NCBI GenBank assembly: GCA_021513715.1
Contig: CP084167.1
Span: forward strand, 124,001-188,000
From: Candidatus Heimdallarchaeum endolithica
Lineage (GTDB): Archaea; Asgardarchaeota; Heimdallarchaeia; Heimdallarchaeales; Heimdallarchaeaceae
Direction: 5' to 3'
Length of the DNA: 64,000 nucleotides
Part shown: positions 54,796-62,591 of the stretch, piece after piece
How positions within the stretch are numbered: the stretch's first letter is position 1
How the letters are laid out: every line of letters begins with the position of its first letter
Made by a program: the position numbers and the translations under genes
Notes under the pieces: model-generated
Databases searched by the model: none
The model's input: the letters and a program-made list of their open reading frames with translations, nothing else
What the model was told of the DNA's origin: nothing

Positions 54796-56068
54796 TGAGT
54801 TTTACCATATGACAACTGCAAGAAATACAAGGGTCATAGGCTCTAGCAATCATTTCAAGGTGTAATTCTGTTTCTTCATTTTTCTCTGCGATAAGTTTTT
54901 CTGCTGCTACTCTAATATACTCTTCAACATCATCAAGGAATTGAGCAGTGGGTGTAATAATATCTACGTTGACCATTTTTCCATCTTTAATTTCATAAGA
55001 GTGATAGAGTATTCCTCTAGGAGCTTCAACAGCTGCAGTAGCTTTTCCATTTAAGTTTTTCACTTCCACTATTTCAGAATCAGGAAGAGCTTTTATTTTC
55101 TCTACTAGTTCTGGAATTTGTTCAAAAGACCAGAGAGCTTCAATTGCTTGAGCTAAATTATTGTACAAGGGGTTAACTTTCCATTTTTCAGTATAATATT
55201 TTTCAAATTTTTCTTTAGCTAGTCCTGTCAGTCTATCACCGATTAAAATGAGTCTTGCAAGTGCACCTACAGTAAATGGTTTATCATTGTACCTTGATCT
55301 TTTTGCATAAGAATGAGGAACAACTCTCTCGTTTGTTAGCTTCTTATATTCTTCAACTGGATATTCCTCTCCTGTGGAAATAAGAATAGAATCTCCTTCA
55401 AATCCAAACTCATTATTTGGAGGATTGCAACACATAAATGTTGTTTCTCTCTCACAATAGTCTGGTATTTCAAGCGAAGCTAGAACATCAATAAATGCTG
55501 CCAGTTGTGGAATATATTCTTTTGCTTTTTCTGCAAATTCGTCTAGTTCTTTATTAGTGGGAAGTCTTCCAAACCCTCCTACTTGAGGATTTTCTCCATG
55601 AATCTTTCTCCCCATTAATAGTTTCATCAATTCTGTTCCATACTTCTTCAAAGTTATTGCTTCTACTACAGTCTCTTTGTGTGTAGGAAGTAAAGCAATA
55701 GCACTAGGTTTTCTGAAGAAATCAGGAAGAGCTAAGAAATAAACGTGTAAAATATGTGATTCTATATATTCTGCCAAGTGCAGGAGCTTTCTCAGTAATT
55801 GTATTTTTTCAGGAACTTCAACTTTTAGAGCTTTCTCTATTGCTTTGATTGAAGCATAGCGGTGAGAAACTGTACAAATAGCACAAATCCTTGACACAAG
55901 AGAAACATTCTCTTGAAAAGTCTTTCCTCTTACTAAAGCTTCGATCATTCTTGGTCCTTCAAAAATATCTACTAATACTTGCTCTACTTTATTATTTTTC
56001 ACATATACCTTTATTCCTCCGTCACCCTCAACACGAGAGAGAACTTTTACATTAATACCTTTACTCAT
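54785..56068 (-). CDS. hydA: NiFe hydrogenase large (alpha) subunit, group 3b-like
   Basis: This 427-residue catalytic subunit binds the NiFe centre through RICAICTVSH (Cys62, Cys65) and DPCISCSCH (Cys414, Cys417) near the C-terminus. The last seven residues after His420 (MVKLIEK) are the likely propeptide for the adjacent endopeptidase. Sequence and gene order (B-G-D-A) match the archaeal cytosolic sulfhydrogenase / group 3b enzymes, which couple H2 to NADP(H) and can reduce polysulfide. It overlaps hydD by four bases. Confidence 0.94.
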   Translation of the reverse strand: MSKGINVKVLSRVEGDGGIKVYVKNNKVEQVLVDIFEGPRMIEALVRGKTFQENVSLVSRICAICTVSHRYASIKAIEKALKVEVPEKIQLLRKLLHLAEYIESHILHVYFLALPDFFRKPSAIALLPTHKETVVEAITLKKYGTELMKLLMGRKIHGENPQVGGFGRLPTNKELDEFAEKAKEYIPQLAAFIDVLASLEIPDYCERETTFMCCNPPNNEFGFEGDSILISTGEEYPVEEYKKLTNERVVPHSYAKRSRYNDKPFTVGALARLILIGDRLTGLAKEKFEKYYTEKWKVNPLYNNLAQAIEALWSFEQIPELVEKIKALPDSEIVEVKNLNGKATAAVEAPRGILYHSYEIKDGKMVNVDIITPTAQFLDDVEEYIRVAAEKLIAEKNEETELHLEMIARAYDPCISCSCHMVKLIEK

Positions 56069-56856
56069 TTTATCACCTTCTCCAATTCCTCTTCTGCTTT
56101 ACTTCCGCCAAATAATTTGAGCTTTCGTAACGCTGTTTCTTTATCTACTCCTATTTCTTCTAGTTTATCAAGCATAGATTTATAGTTCGCTGCTTCATAA
56201 GGACCCCAACAGCCAACACAAGGAAGATTGTGACTAGGACAAATGGCTCCGCAACCAGCTGATACTACAGGTCCTATACAAGGAATTCCATGTAGTAAAA
56301 GACAATCATTACCTTCTAGTTTACACTCAACACAAACAGGTGCAGGATATTTTTGAGGCTTAATTCCTTTTATTAATTTAGTGTAAATTGGCAAAAGATT
56401 ATCTTTTTCTATAGGACATCCTGGAACCATGGCATCGACTTTTACAAAGTTGCACAAAGGTTGAGGAGGAATGGCTTCTCCAACAGTGAAATCTTCCTTC
56501 TTGATATTTGAGCCATATACATGTTTAAATCTCTCCTCAAAAGCTTTATCTTTTTCATTCAAATATTGAATCCCTCCAAAACATGCACAAGTTCCTAATG
56601 CAACGAGAAAAGTAGATTTTTCACGTATTTCTTTTAACTCTTCGAGCTGTTTCTTAGTATTTATACTACCTTCAACTAGTGCAATATCTACATGGTCAAC
56701 TTCTTGATGAGATTGGGCCATATGGAAGAATTTGATCTCTGCAGTAGTAAACAATGTAACTAATTCATCTTCCATATGAACTAAACGCAACTGATCACCA
56801 GCACAACCACTGAAACCAAAAACACCAACAACAGGTTTATGTTCACTTGTCCACAT
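56065..56856 (-). CDS. hydD: NiFe hydrogenase small (delta) subunit
   Basis: This 263-residue subunit carries the Fe-S clusters next to the active site. The proximal ligands are in FGFSGCAGDQ, GTCACFGGI and MVPGCPIEKD; more clusters are ligated by CVECKLEGNDCLL and the Cys-rich stretch GIPCIGPVVSAGCGAICPS with LPCVGCWGP. It has no signal peptide, consistent with a cytosolic enzyme. It overlaps hydA by four bases and follows hydG by one base. Confidence 0.94.
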   Translation of the reverse strand: MWTSEHKPVVGVFGFSGCAGDQLRLVHMEDELVTLFTTAEIKFFHMAQSHQEVDHVDIALVEGSINTKKQLEELKEIREKSTFLVALGTCACFGGIQYLNEKDKAFEERFKHVYGSNIKKEDFTVGEAIPPQPLCNFVKVDAMVPGCPIEKDNLLPIYTKLIKGIKPQKYPAPVCVECKLEGNDCLLLHGIPCIGPVVSAGCGAICPSHNLPCVGCWGPYEAANYKSMLDKLEEIGVDKETALRKLKLFGGSKAEEELEKVIK

Positions 56857-56857
56857 C

Positions 56858-57718
56858 TTAAATCAACTCTACCATTCGTTCATAATCCCAGAAGTTAAAA
56901 ACTGGTCCGTCCAAGCAAGTATAAACACCATGGATTGCACAATGTCCACAATGTCCTTGACCACATTTCATTCTTCTTTCTAGCGTCATCAGTATATTTT
57001 TCTTTGAAAAATCCATTTCTAGTAATTCTTTAATAACGAATTTATACATAACTGGAGGTCCACAGATTAAAGCGTAAGCATTGTCGTTATCCACTCTTCC
57101 ATTTATTTTCTCAAATAATGTCGTTACTACTCCAACATTATGGTTCCATTCTCCAGTAGGATCTTTATCAACTGTCAAATGAGTTTCGATTATCTCTCTT
57201 GCGTGCATTGCTAAAAAGTCTTCTTTAAAAAGCATATCATCTGGCGTTCTAGCTCCATTTAGGAAGAATACATTATTATATAATTCTCTTTTATCTTCAA
57301 GATAAAGTAAAACAGATCTTAAAGGTACAGCTCCTAGTCCTCCACTCACTATAACAATGTCTTTTCCTTCCATACGTTCCATGTCAAAACCGTTTCCATA
57401 AGGTCCTCTAATGTAGACAGTATCTCCTTCTTTTTTCTTAAAAAGAGCATCAGTAAATGAACCTACTTTTCTAATTCCAAATTCTAGAAAAGCTGGTCTT
57501 GTTGGAGTCGATGATATAGAGAATGGAGCTTCTCCAACCCCTGGAATAGAGAACATAGCAAACTGTCCTGGTCTGTAATCACCAGTATGCTTTTGTATCT
57601 CAGGATCAACAAATTTCAACTTATAATACCTTGTATCGCTTGTCAAATCGCGATAATCAATTATTGTAGCTAAATGATCCTCATATGGATTTTCTAATTT
57701 TGATCTATCTGATATCAT
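56858..57718 (-). CDS. hydG: Hydrogenase gamma subunit, FAD/NAD(P)-binding
   Basis: This 286-residue reductase of the ferredoxin-NADP reductase family has FAD contacts in RPGQFAMFSIPG and APFSISSTP, the NAD(P) loop VSGGLGAVPLRSV, and a C-terminal 2Fe-2S site in MKCGQGHCGHCAIHGVYTC. It passes electrons between the Fe-S chain of HydB/HydD and NAD(P)H. Its start overlaps the end of hydB by four bases. Confidence 0.94.
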   Translation of the reverse strand: MISDRSKLENPYEDHLATIIDYRDLTSDTRYYKLKFVDPEIQKHTGDYRPGQFAMFSIPGVGEAPFSISSTPTRPAFLEFGIRKVGSFTDALFKKKEGDTVYIRGPYGNGFDMERMEGKDIVIVSGGLGAVPLRSVLLYLEDKRELYNNVFFLNGARTPDDMLFKEDFLAMHAREIIETHLTVDKDPTGEWNHNVGVVTTLFEKINGRVDNDNAYALICGPPVMYKFVIKELLEMDFSKKNILMTLERRMKCGQGHCGHCAIHGVYTCLDGPVFNFWDYERMVELI

Positions 57719-58761
57719 ATTTTCTTAACCTCCCGAACACATTGAATCGCTTCGTAAAAAGCATTTGATACTGTTTTAACATTTATTCCAACTGGACAAT
57801 AAGTTACACATCTTCCGCAACCAACACAAGCTGGTTGACCCCATTTTCCAATATACTCTTTTAATTTATGAGTGTAATAGAGCTTTAGTCTCTTTGTCCT
57901 ATCAGGCCTAAAATCATGATCCCCTGCTACTACTGAATAGTAAGGTAGAGTACAACTATCTAACATTCTTTCTCTTACTACTTCATCAGCATTAATAAGT
58001 ATCTTATCTTCAACATTAAAACAGTTACATGTTGGGCATACAAGACTGCAAGTTCCGCAACTTAGACATTTTTCTCCAAATTGATTCCAAAGTTCATCTT
58101 TTTCATAAATTAAGTGAATTATATCAGGCATTAGATGGAAAGGTATAGTTGTTTTGAAAGAATTTTGTCTGTTTTCTTGCCAAGTTGTGTATTCTGCTAT
58201 ATCACACATATCTATTTTTTCACTAAACAAATCTTCTGAAGACATAATAATAAATAATCCTTTACTAGATCCTACCCATACTAAGTAGAAATCTTGTAAT
58301 TCTGTCAAAAACAAGTCAAATCCATCTGATACCATATCAGTTCCTGTTGAAGTACATAGACAATTCTCATCTGGCATACAGGAGTGTCCTACAATTACTA
58401 AGTTTTCTCTACGTTTTTTATAGTATGGATCCTTGATCTGTCCTAGGAATAATTTATCAAGAATTTTCATTGCATGAATATCACAAGGATGAGCACCAAT
58501 TACAATATTTGTCTCATTTTCTGGGATTATATCCTCTGAACCAGATTTGTCAAAATGCTTTACTTTATATCTGGGAGGAGTAACAAATTTCTTTAACCCC
58601 ATCAAGGTCCTTGTGTAGTTGAAAGTCAACTTAGACAAATCATCAATCTTTTCAAAAGAATAATGATTTTTTGACTTTACTGGACCATATAGATTCCCCT
58701 TCTCCTGCAGAAGACTTAGAAATTGAGGAAAATCTTCTTTCATTAATTTATAGGTCTTCAT
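57715..58761 (-). CDS. hydB: Hydrogenase beta subunit, 4Fe-4S protein
   Basis: This 348-residue first gene of the operon has two ferredoxin-like sites: CLSCGTCSLVCPTCNCF and CVGCGRCVTYCPVGINV. The region IVIGAHPCDIHAMKILDK with downstream Cys residues (GHSCMPDENCLC) matches the HydB family. It relays electrons between HydG and HydD. The ATG at 58761 follows a TATA box (TTTTTATATG on the minus strand, 58783-58792) at leaderless spacing, with a palindrome between them. Confidence 0.93.
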   Translation of the reverse strand: MKTYKLMKEDFPQFLSLLQEKGNLYGPVKSKNHYSFEKIDDLSKLTFNYTRTLMGLKKFVTPPRYKVKHFDKSGSEDIIPENETNIVIGAHPCDIHAMKILDKLFLGQIKDPYYKKRRENLVIVGHSCMPDENCLCTSTGTDMVSDGFDLFLTELQDFYLVWVGSSKGLFIIMSSEDLFSEKIDMCDIAEYTTWQENRQNSFKTTIPFHLMPDIIHLIYEKDELWNQFGEKCLSCGTCSLVCPTCNCFNVEDKILINADEVVRERMLDSCTLPYYSVVAGDHDFRPDRTKRLKLYYTHKLKEYIGKWGQPACVGCGRCVTYCPVGINVKTVSNAFYEAIQCVREVKKI

Positions 58762-58765
58762 TTTA

Positions 58766-58785
58766 ATGTGTGAGATTCAACACAT
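58766..58785. promoter_or_regulatory. Palindrome between TATA box and start of the hydrogenase operon
   Basis: ATGTGT-GAGATTCA-ACACAT has perfect six-base arms and sits directly in front of hydB, where a bound protein would block transcription initiation. The regulator is unknown; it does not match the GTTnnnAAC site of SurR. The remainder of 58786-59017 shows no gene. Confidence 0.5.
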
Positions 58786-59017
58786 ATAAAAACTTTCGCC
58801 CTAGGTTTTGTAGTGCAAGAATATTACACATATAGTTTTGAATTATCATTCAAATTAGTAAATAATTTTAAAAGAAAAATTTTTAGCTTTTTGCAATAAA
58901 TCGGCCTATAAGATCATTCTAATTATTTAATCTTAATACAGTGAAAAAAAGAAAATGAATTTATTTTTTTTATACTGAGCAATAGTTATAAAAATATGTT
59001 AATAAACAAAAGATTGA

Positions 59018-60013
59018 ATGATTAAAGTATTAGTTACTGGAGCCTCAGGGTGTATAGGACAAGGAGTATTAGGATATCTTAGCAAAAATACAGACTATGA
59101 ACTATTTGGACTGGTTAGAAGACCAATAAAGAATTTGATTAAAGGAGTTACATATCTAATCTGTGATTTAACAGACTATGAAAGTTTAGATGTTTTAATT
59201 AAAGAAACAGGAATTACAGATATTTATCACTTTGCTGCTGCAGTTAATAATGAACATAAAGAACTCTATGAAAAGGTAAATGTTCAAGGAACAATAAATT
59301 TGATTGAAGCTGCCAAAAAAAATAATGTAAAAAGATTCTTCTATACTAGCAGTGCTGCAGTTTATGGAATATTTAAGGAGTGTCCTGTTACAGAGAAACA
59401 TCCTGTTAATCCCATTGGATACTATGCTAAATCGAAAGCAAAAGCTGAAGAATATATTAAGCAATTATGTGAAGAAGCAAAGATCAAAGGAGCAATTATT
59501 AGAATTCCTTTAGTTCTTGGCAAAGGCAGTAGGCATTTTTATACCTTTGCTCGCAAATTAATCAAAAGAAATCTTTTTCCAATTATGGGAAAGAGAAATC
59601 ATAAAATTGGAACAATTCATGCTTACGACGTTGCCAGAGCAATACTTGTCGCTACTGAAAATAGTAATAATAAAATAGAAATATATAATGTTTCAAGTTA
59701 TGATGCTGAATTTGAGGAACTTATTAGAAAAATAGAACTAATAGCTTTTAATAAACAAAGATTTAAACTGAGATTACCTTATACTATACTATTATTCAGT
59801 GCAATAATTTTTGAGAAAATTTCTAGAATAATTAACCCCCATAGAGAACCTCTCTTTAATAGAGAATACGCTCAAATGATAGGAAAATGCTGGACACTTT
59901 CAAATGAAAAAATAATGAAAATTGGTTATAAACCGATGATGTCATTAGAAGATATGATAAAAGACTCAGAAAGAGATTATATTAACATAAAAAAAGGAAA
60001 AAGAAAAAAATGA
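59018..60013 (+). CDS. NAD-dependent epimerase/dehydratase (extended SDR)
   Basis: This 331-residue protein has the Rossmann loop VTGASGCIGQGV (residues 5-16), an acidic residue following the second strand (LICDLTD), FFYTSSAAVYG and the catalytic YxxxK in GYYAKSKAKAE (about residue 135). The family converts nucleotide sugars or 3-beta-hydroxysteroid-like substrates. The C-terminal part has a hydrophobic helix (YTILLFSAIIFEKI), which is more like the 3-beta-HSD/flavanone-reductase side of the family than the sugar epimerases. The substrate is open. Confidence 0.85.
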   Translation: MIKVLVTGASGCIGQGVLGYLSKNTDYELFGLVRRPIKNLIKGVTYLICDLTDYESLDVLIKETGITDIYHFAAAVNNEHKELYEKVNVQGTINLIEAAKKNNVKRFFYTSSAAVYGIFKECPVTEKHPVNPIGYYAKSKAKAEEYIKQLCEEAKIKGAIIRIPLVLGKGSRHFYTFARKLIKRNLFPIMGKRNHKIGTIHAYDVARAILVATENSNNKIEIYNVSSYDAEFEELIRKIELIAFNKQRFKLRLPYTILLFSAIIFEKISRIINPHREPLFNREYAQMIGKCWTLSNEKIMKIGYKPMMSLEDMIKDSERDYINIKKGKRKK

Positions 60014-60039
60014 AATAGAGCAAATATACAAAAGTATAG

Positions 60040-60984
60040 TTATTTTTTTCTATTTTTTATAAAATCTATCAGATTTAGAATGATCGTAGGGTCTGATAGT
60101 GTAAATATCTCACTTAGTTCTCTTTCACCATCTAACCTTGCTACATTAAGTTCTATAGAGTCATCTTCTGTAAGAACATAACTGGCTAGAGAAGTGAGAG
60201 GGCGTGCATAAACGTCTTTTCCTGGAATTTTGATAAAAAATCTTTCAGGAGAGAGCCATATTGTGCCATATTGTCCAAAAACATAGCCAGAAGAAGTCAA
60301 AACAGAATCAATATATAAAATAGGTTCACCCATACTAATTTCATACATCTCTTCTGTTATATGCCGATTTGAGGGAGATAAAGCTAGTAACGTGTCAATC
60401 ATTCTAGAAAAAATTTGGTCTTCAATTTTAATGTATTGTACTCCATGATCCTTTTCTATTAATAAAATTGTATATTTATCGCCTACTGCTATTAACGAAT
60501 TTGAAGGACCCCCTACCTTGAAGTAATTATGTATTTTTCTCTCGAAAAACTTTTTGAATAAATTGTCACTCATATCAAAAATGTACAAATAATCTGTTGC
60601 TTGTAGTTTTCCTGAAAAGTTACCTTTAGTTACAAAACCGTACTTACTCTCTGCTCCTGCACTGTTATAAATCTCATTCAAGTAATCTGCTAATTCAGCA
60701 AAATTTTCTAGAAACTTTAAAAACTGCTCCTTTGGTTTTTCTACTATAAAAGATGCAGGTGTAACATCCTCTATTTTAGTTATAAAACCTCGTTCATAAA
60801 GGTCATCTAAAACACCATATATTTTGGCTTGAGGTATCTCTGCTTTTTTAGCTATTTCTGAGGCAGTTCCTTTTCCTAGTCTTACCAGAGCTAAGTAAGC
60901 TTTAGCGCTATACTGTGAAAATCCTAGTTGTTGTAATCTTCTTATATTTTTTTCCAACTGCTCTCTCTTTGACAATTGTCTCAC
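60040..60984 (-). CDS. TrmB-family transcription regulator
   Basis: This 314-residue protein begins with a TrmB-type winged helix (residues about 15-90: LQQLGFSQYSAKAYLALVRL, ASEIAKKAEIPQAKIYGVLD, GFITKIEDVTPASF), followed by a short coiled coil and a large ligand domain. TrmB proteins sense sugars or other metabolites and bind palindromes at promoters. The start is GTG at 60984; a TATATAAAT box about 27 bases upstream gives a leaderless transcript. A palindrome at 61021-61036 adjoins this TATA box, and an equal one overlaps the initiation site of the divergent gene, so both are probably its operators. Confidence 0.88.
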   Translation of the reverse strand: MRQLSKREQLEKNIRRLQQLGFSQYSAKAYLALVRLGKGTASEIAKKAEIPQAKIYGVLDDLYERGFITKIEDVTPASFIVEKPKEQFLKFLENFAELADYLNEIYNSAGAESKYGFVTKGNFSGKLQATDYLYIFDMSDNLFKKFFERKIHNYFKVGGPSNSLIAVGDKYTILLIEKDHGVQYIKIEDQIFSRMIDTLLALSPSNRHITEEMYEISMGEPILYIDSVLTSSGYVFGQYGTIWLSPERFFIKIPGKDVYARPLTSLASYVLTEDDSIELNVARLDGERELSEIFTLSDPTIILNLIDFIKNRKK

Positions 60985-61020
60985 TTACATGTCTTTTCAC
61001 ACTTGATTGTATATAAATAT

Positions 61021-61036
61021 TACTACTTGAGTAGTA
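61021..61036. promoter_or_regulatory. TrmB operator candidate 1
   Basis: TACTACT-TG-AGTAGTA has seven-base perfect arms and lies immediately upstream of the TATA box (61005-61020, minus strand) of the TrmB gene. It fits autoregulation. Confidence 0.65.
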
Positions 61037-61060
61037 AAAAATCGTAATTAAATGGATAAG

Positions 61061-61070
61061 TTTATAAATA
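61061..61070 (+). promoter_or_regulatory. TATA box of the 61102 gene
   Basis: TTTATAAATA predicts a start site near 61090, between the two operators' arms and within operator 2. Confidence 0.6.
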
Positions 61071-61079
61071 GGCCAATAC

Positions 61080-61095
61080 TACTACTATAGTAGTA
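61080..61095. promoter_or_regulatory. TrmB operator candidate 2
   Basis: TACTACTATAGTAGTA is a perfect 16-base palindrome covering the expected transcription start of the divergent membrane-protein gene. Binding there would repress it. Confidence 0.7.
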
Positions 61096-61101
61096 AAAGA
61101 A

Positions 61102-62520
61102 GTGATAGAAATGGGAAATCATGCGAAATATTTGAACGGACTAGCAGTAACATCAATTGTGTTCATTGCAATTGCAACAATTCCTCTAGGAATTGTAGCT
61201 ACAGTAGGAGGATTAAATTCAAATTATAATGAAAGTACAATAACTCTTGATCCTGGAAATTACACTATTCTTAAGTTAGATAGGTCATATTACCATTTTA
61301 TTCAATACTATGTAAATGCTGGCGAAGATGTAAAGGTAACAACGTATCATATAGAAAATTATGTAGAAGACGTATACAACGAAATAGATTTGTATAATAT
61401 GTCTAAAAATGATAAACATAACGAAATAATTTTTGGTAATGATGAAAATAATGCAGCTATATATTTAATAAATAACAATAATTTCTCAATCTCTGTTTAC
61501 TATATAATCGTGAGCATACCAAGAGCTTTTGTTATTTCAGCTTTTGTTTTTGGTGTAATAGATGGATTTTTCTTATTGTTGCTAACTCTTCATACACTTG
61601 GATATATTATTAAAAATTTATTAATAGTCCCTATTACTGGAGGATATTCAAAATATGATGAACGAAAGAGCTATGATAAAAAAGTTAGATATGAAAGTTA
61701 TTATTATCCAAAGGCGAGTAAGCAAAGCCCAAAAGAGAAAGGAAAACCATCTAGCACATCAATTTCTATGACTGAAAGCAATTATGATAACGACAGAATA
61801 AAAACTTCAACAGGAACTACTGTAACTGCTTCAGTTGAAACTAAAAGAAGATACATTCCTGCAATAGCAAATATCTCAGAGAATTTTGTTGTAGCAAGAT
61901 CACCTAAAACTTATAATAACAAACACAGATTTGTAAACACTTTTCGTTATTATTATGATCAAACAGACATAAACGAACGAGTTCTTATACTATTTGCAAC
62001 TTTCTTCTTCTTGATTGGTTGTTTCACAGGTACTTTTTGGAATATCTTTGCTATGCCCATTATAATAGGTATAATTACAGCAATTGTATTTTATAATTCA
62101 AGAAACAGAAGAGAAAAAATAGTTCAACTAGTACAAGCTTATGGAGCAATATATGTTCGAGATCTTGCAAAAATGGTTAATGCCCCATATAAGATAGTTC
62201 AACGTGATGTCTGGAAGATTATCAACTTGGGACTTGCAAATATAGCATATGATATAAAAAACGATATTATTTTTATTCCTGGAATACAAAATTCAGAGCA
62301 AGCTAAAAAAGCAAAGCATGAATACTCTACAAGAAGAGCGACTTTTCCAACACATCAACCTTTATCAACCAGCAAGCAATCAACTGAATTTGACAAAATT
62401 CTTTCTGTATCTTCCTCTGTTGATGATAAAGAAATAATTTGCCCCTTCTGTGAGGCAAAAAACCCTGGAGACAGTTCATTTTGTATAAAATGTGGTGCTT
62501 CACTAAAACCTGCTAAATAA
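61102..62520 (+). CDS. Membrane protein with cytoplasmic winged helix and zinc ribbon
   Basis: This protein of up to 472 residues opens with a membrane helix (about 15-35), has an extracytoplasmic beta-rich domain (40-150), a second span (about 150-185), a low-complexity linker, then two spans (about 293-335). Next comes a winged-helix segment (about 340-395: IVQLVQAYGAIYVRDLAKMV, PYKIVQRDVWKIINLGL) and a terminal zinc ribbon with CPFC (447-450) and CIKC. The winged helix may bind DNA or a protein, as in other Asgard membrane proteins of this layout. Translation could begin at GTG 61102 or ATG 61111. It appears to be the direct target of the divergent TrmB. Confidence 0.65.
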   Translation: MIEMGNHAKYLNGLAVTSIVFIAIATIPLGIVATVGGLNSNYNESTITLDPGNYTILKLDRSYYHFIQYYVNAGEDVKVTTYHIENYVEDVYNEIDLYNMSKNDKHNEIIFGNDENNAAIYLINNNNFSISVYYIIVSIPRAFVISAFVFGVIDGFFLLLLTLHTLGYIIKNLLIVPITGGYSKYDERKSYDKKVRYESYYYPKASKQSPKEKGKPSSTSISMTESNYDNDRIKTSTGTTVTASVETKRRYIPAIANISENFVVARSPKTYNNKHRFVNTFRYYYDQTDINERVLILFATFFFLIGCFTGTFWNIFAMPIIIGIITAIVFYNSRNRREKIVQLVQAYGAIYVRDLAKMVNAPYKIVQRDVWKIINLGLANIAYDIKNDIIFIPGIQNSEQAKKAKHEYSTRRATFPTHQPLSTSKQSTEFDKILSVSSSVDDKEIICPFCEAKNPGDSSFCIKCGASLKPAK

Positions 62521-62591
62521 TATTTACAATCTTTCCTCTTTTTCCTCTTTTTTTCTTTTTTTATCTTTCTTCTTCTTTAGAAGGAATCTAG

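Noticed and set aside
59018..60013. A UDP-glucose 4-epimerase (galE) call.
   Set aside because: Rossmann and YxxxK motifs fit, but the C-terminal hydrophobic helix points away from sugar epimerases, so only the superfamily is given.
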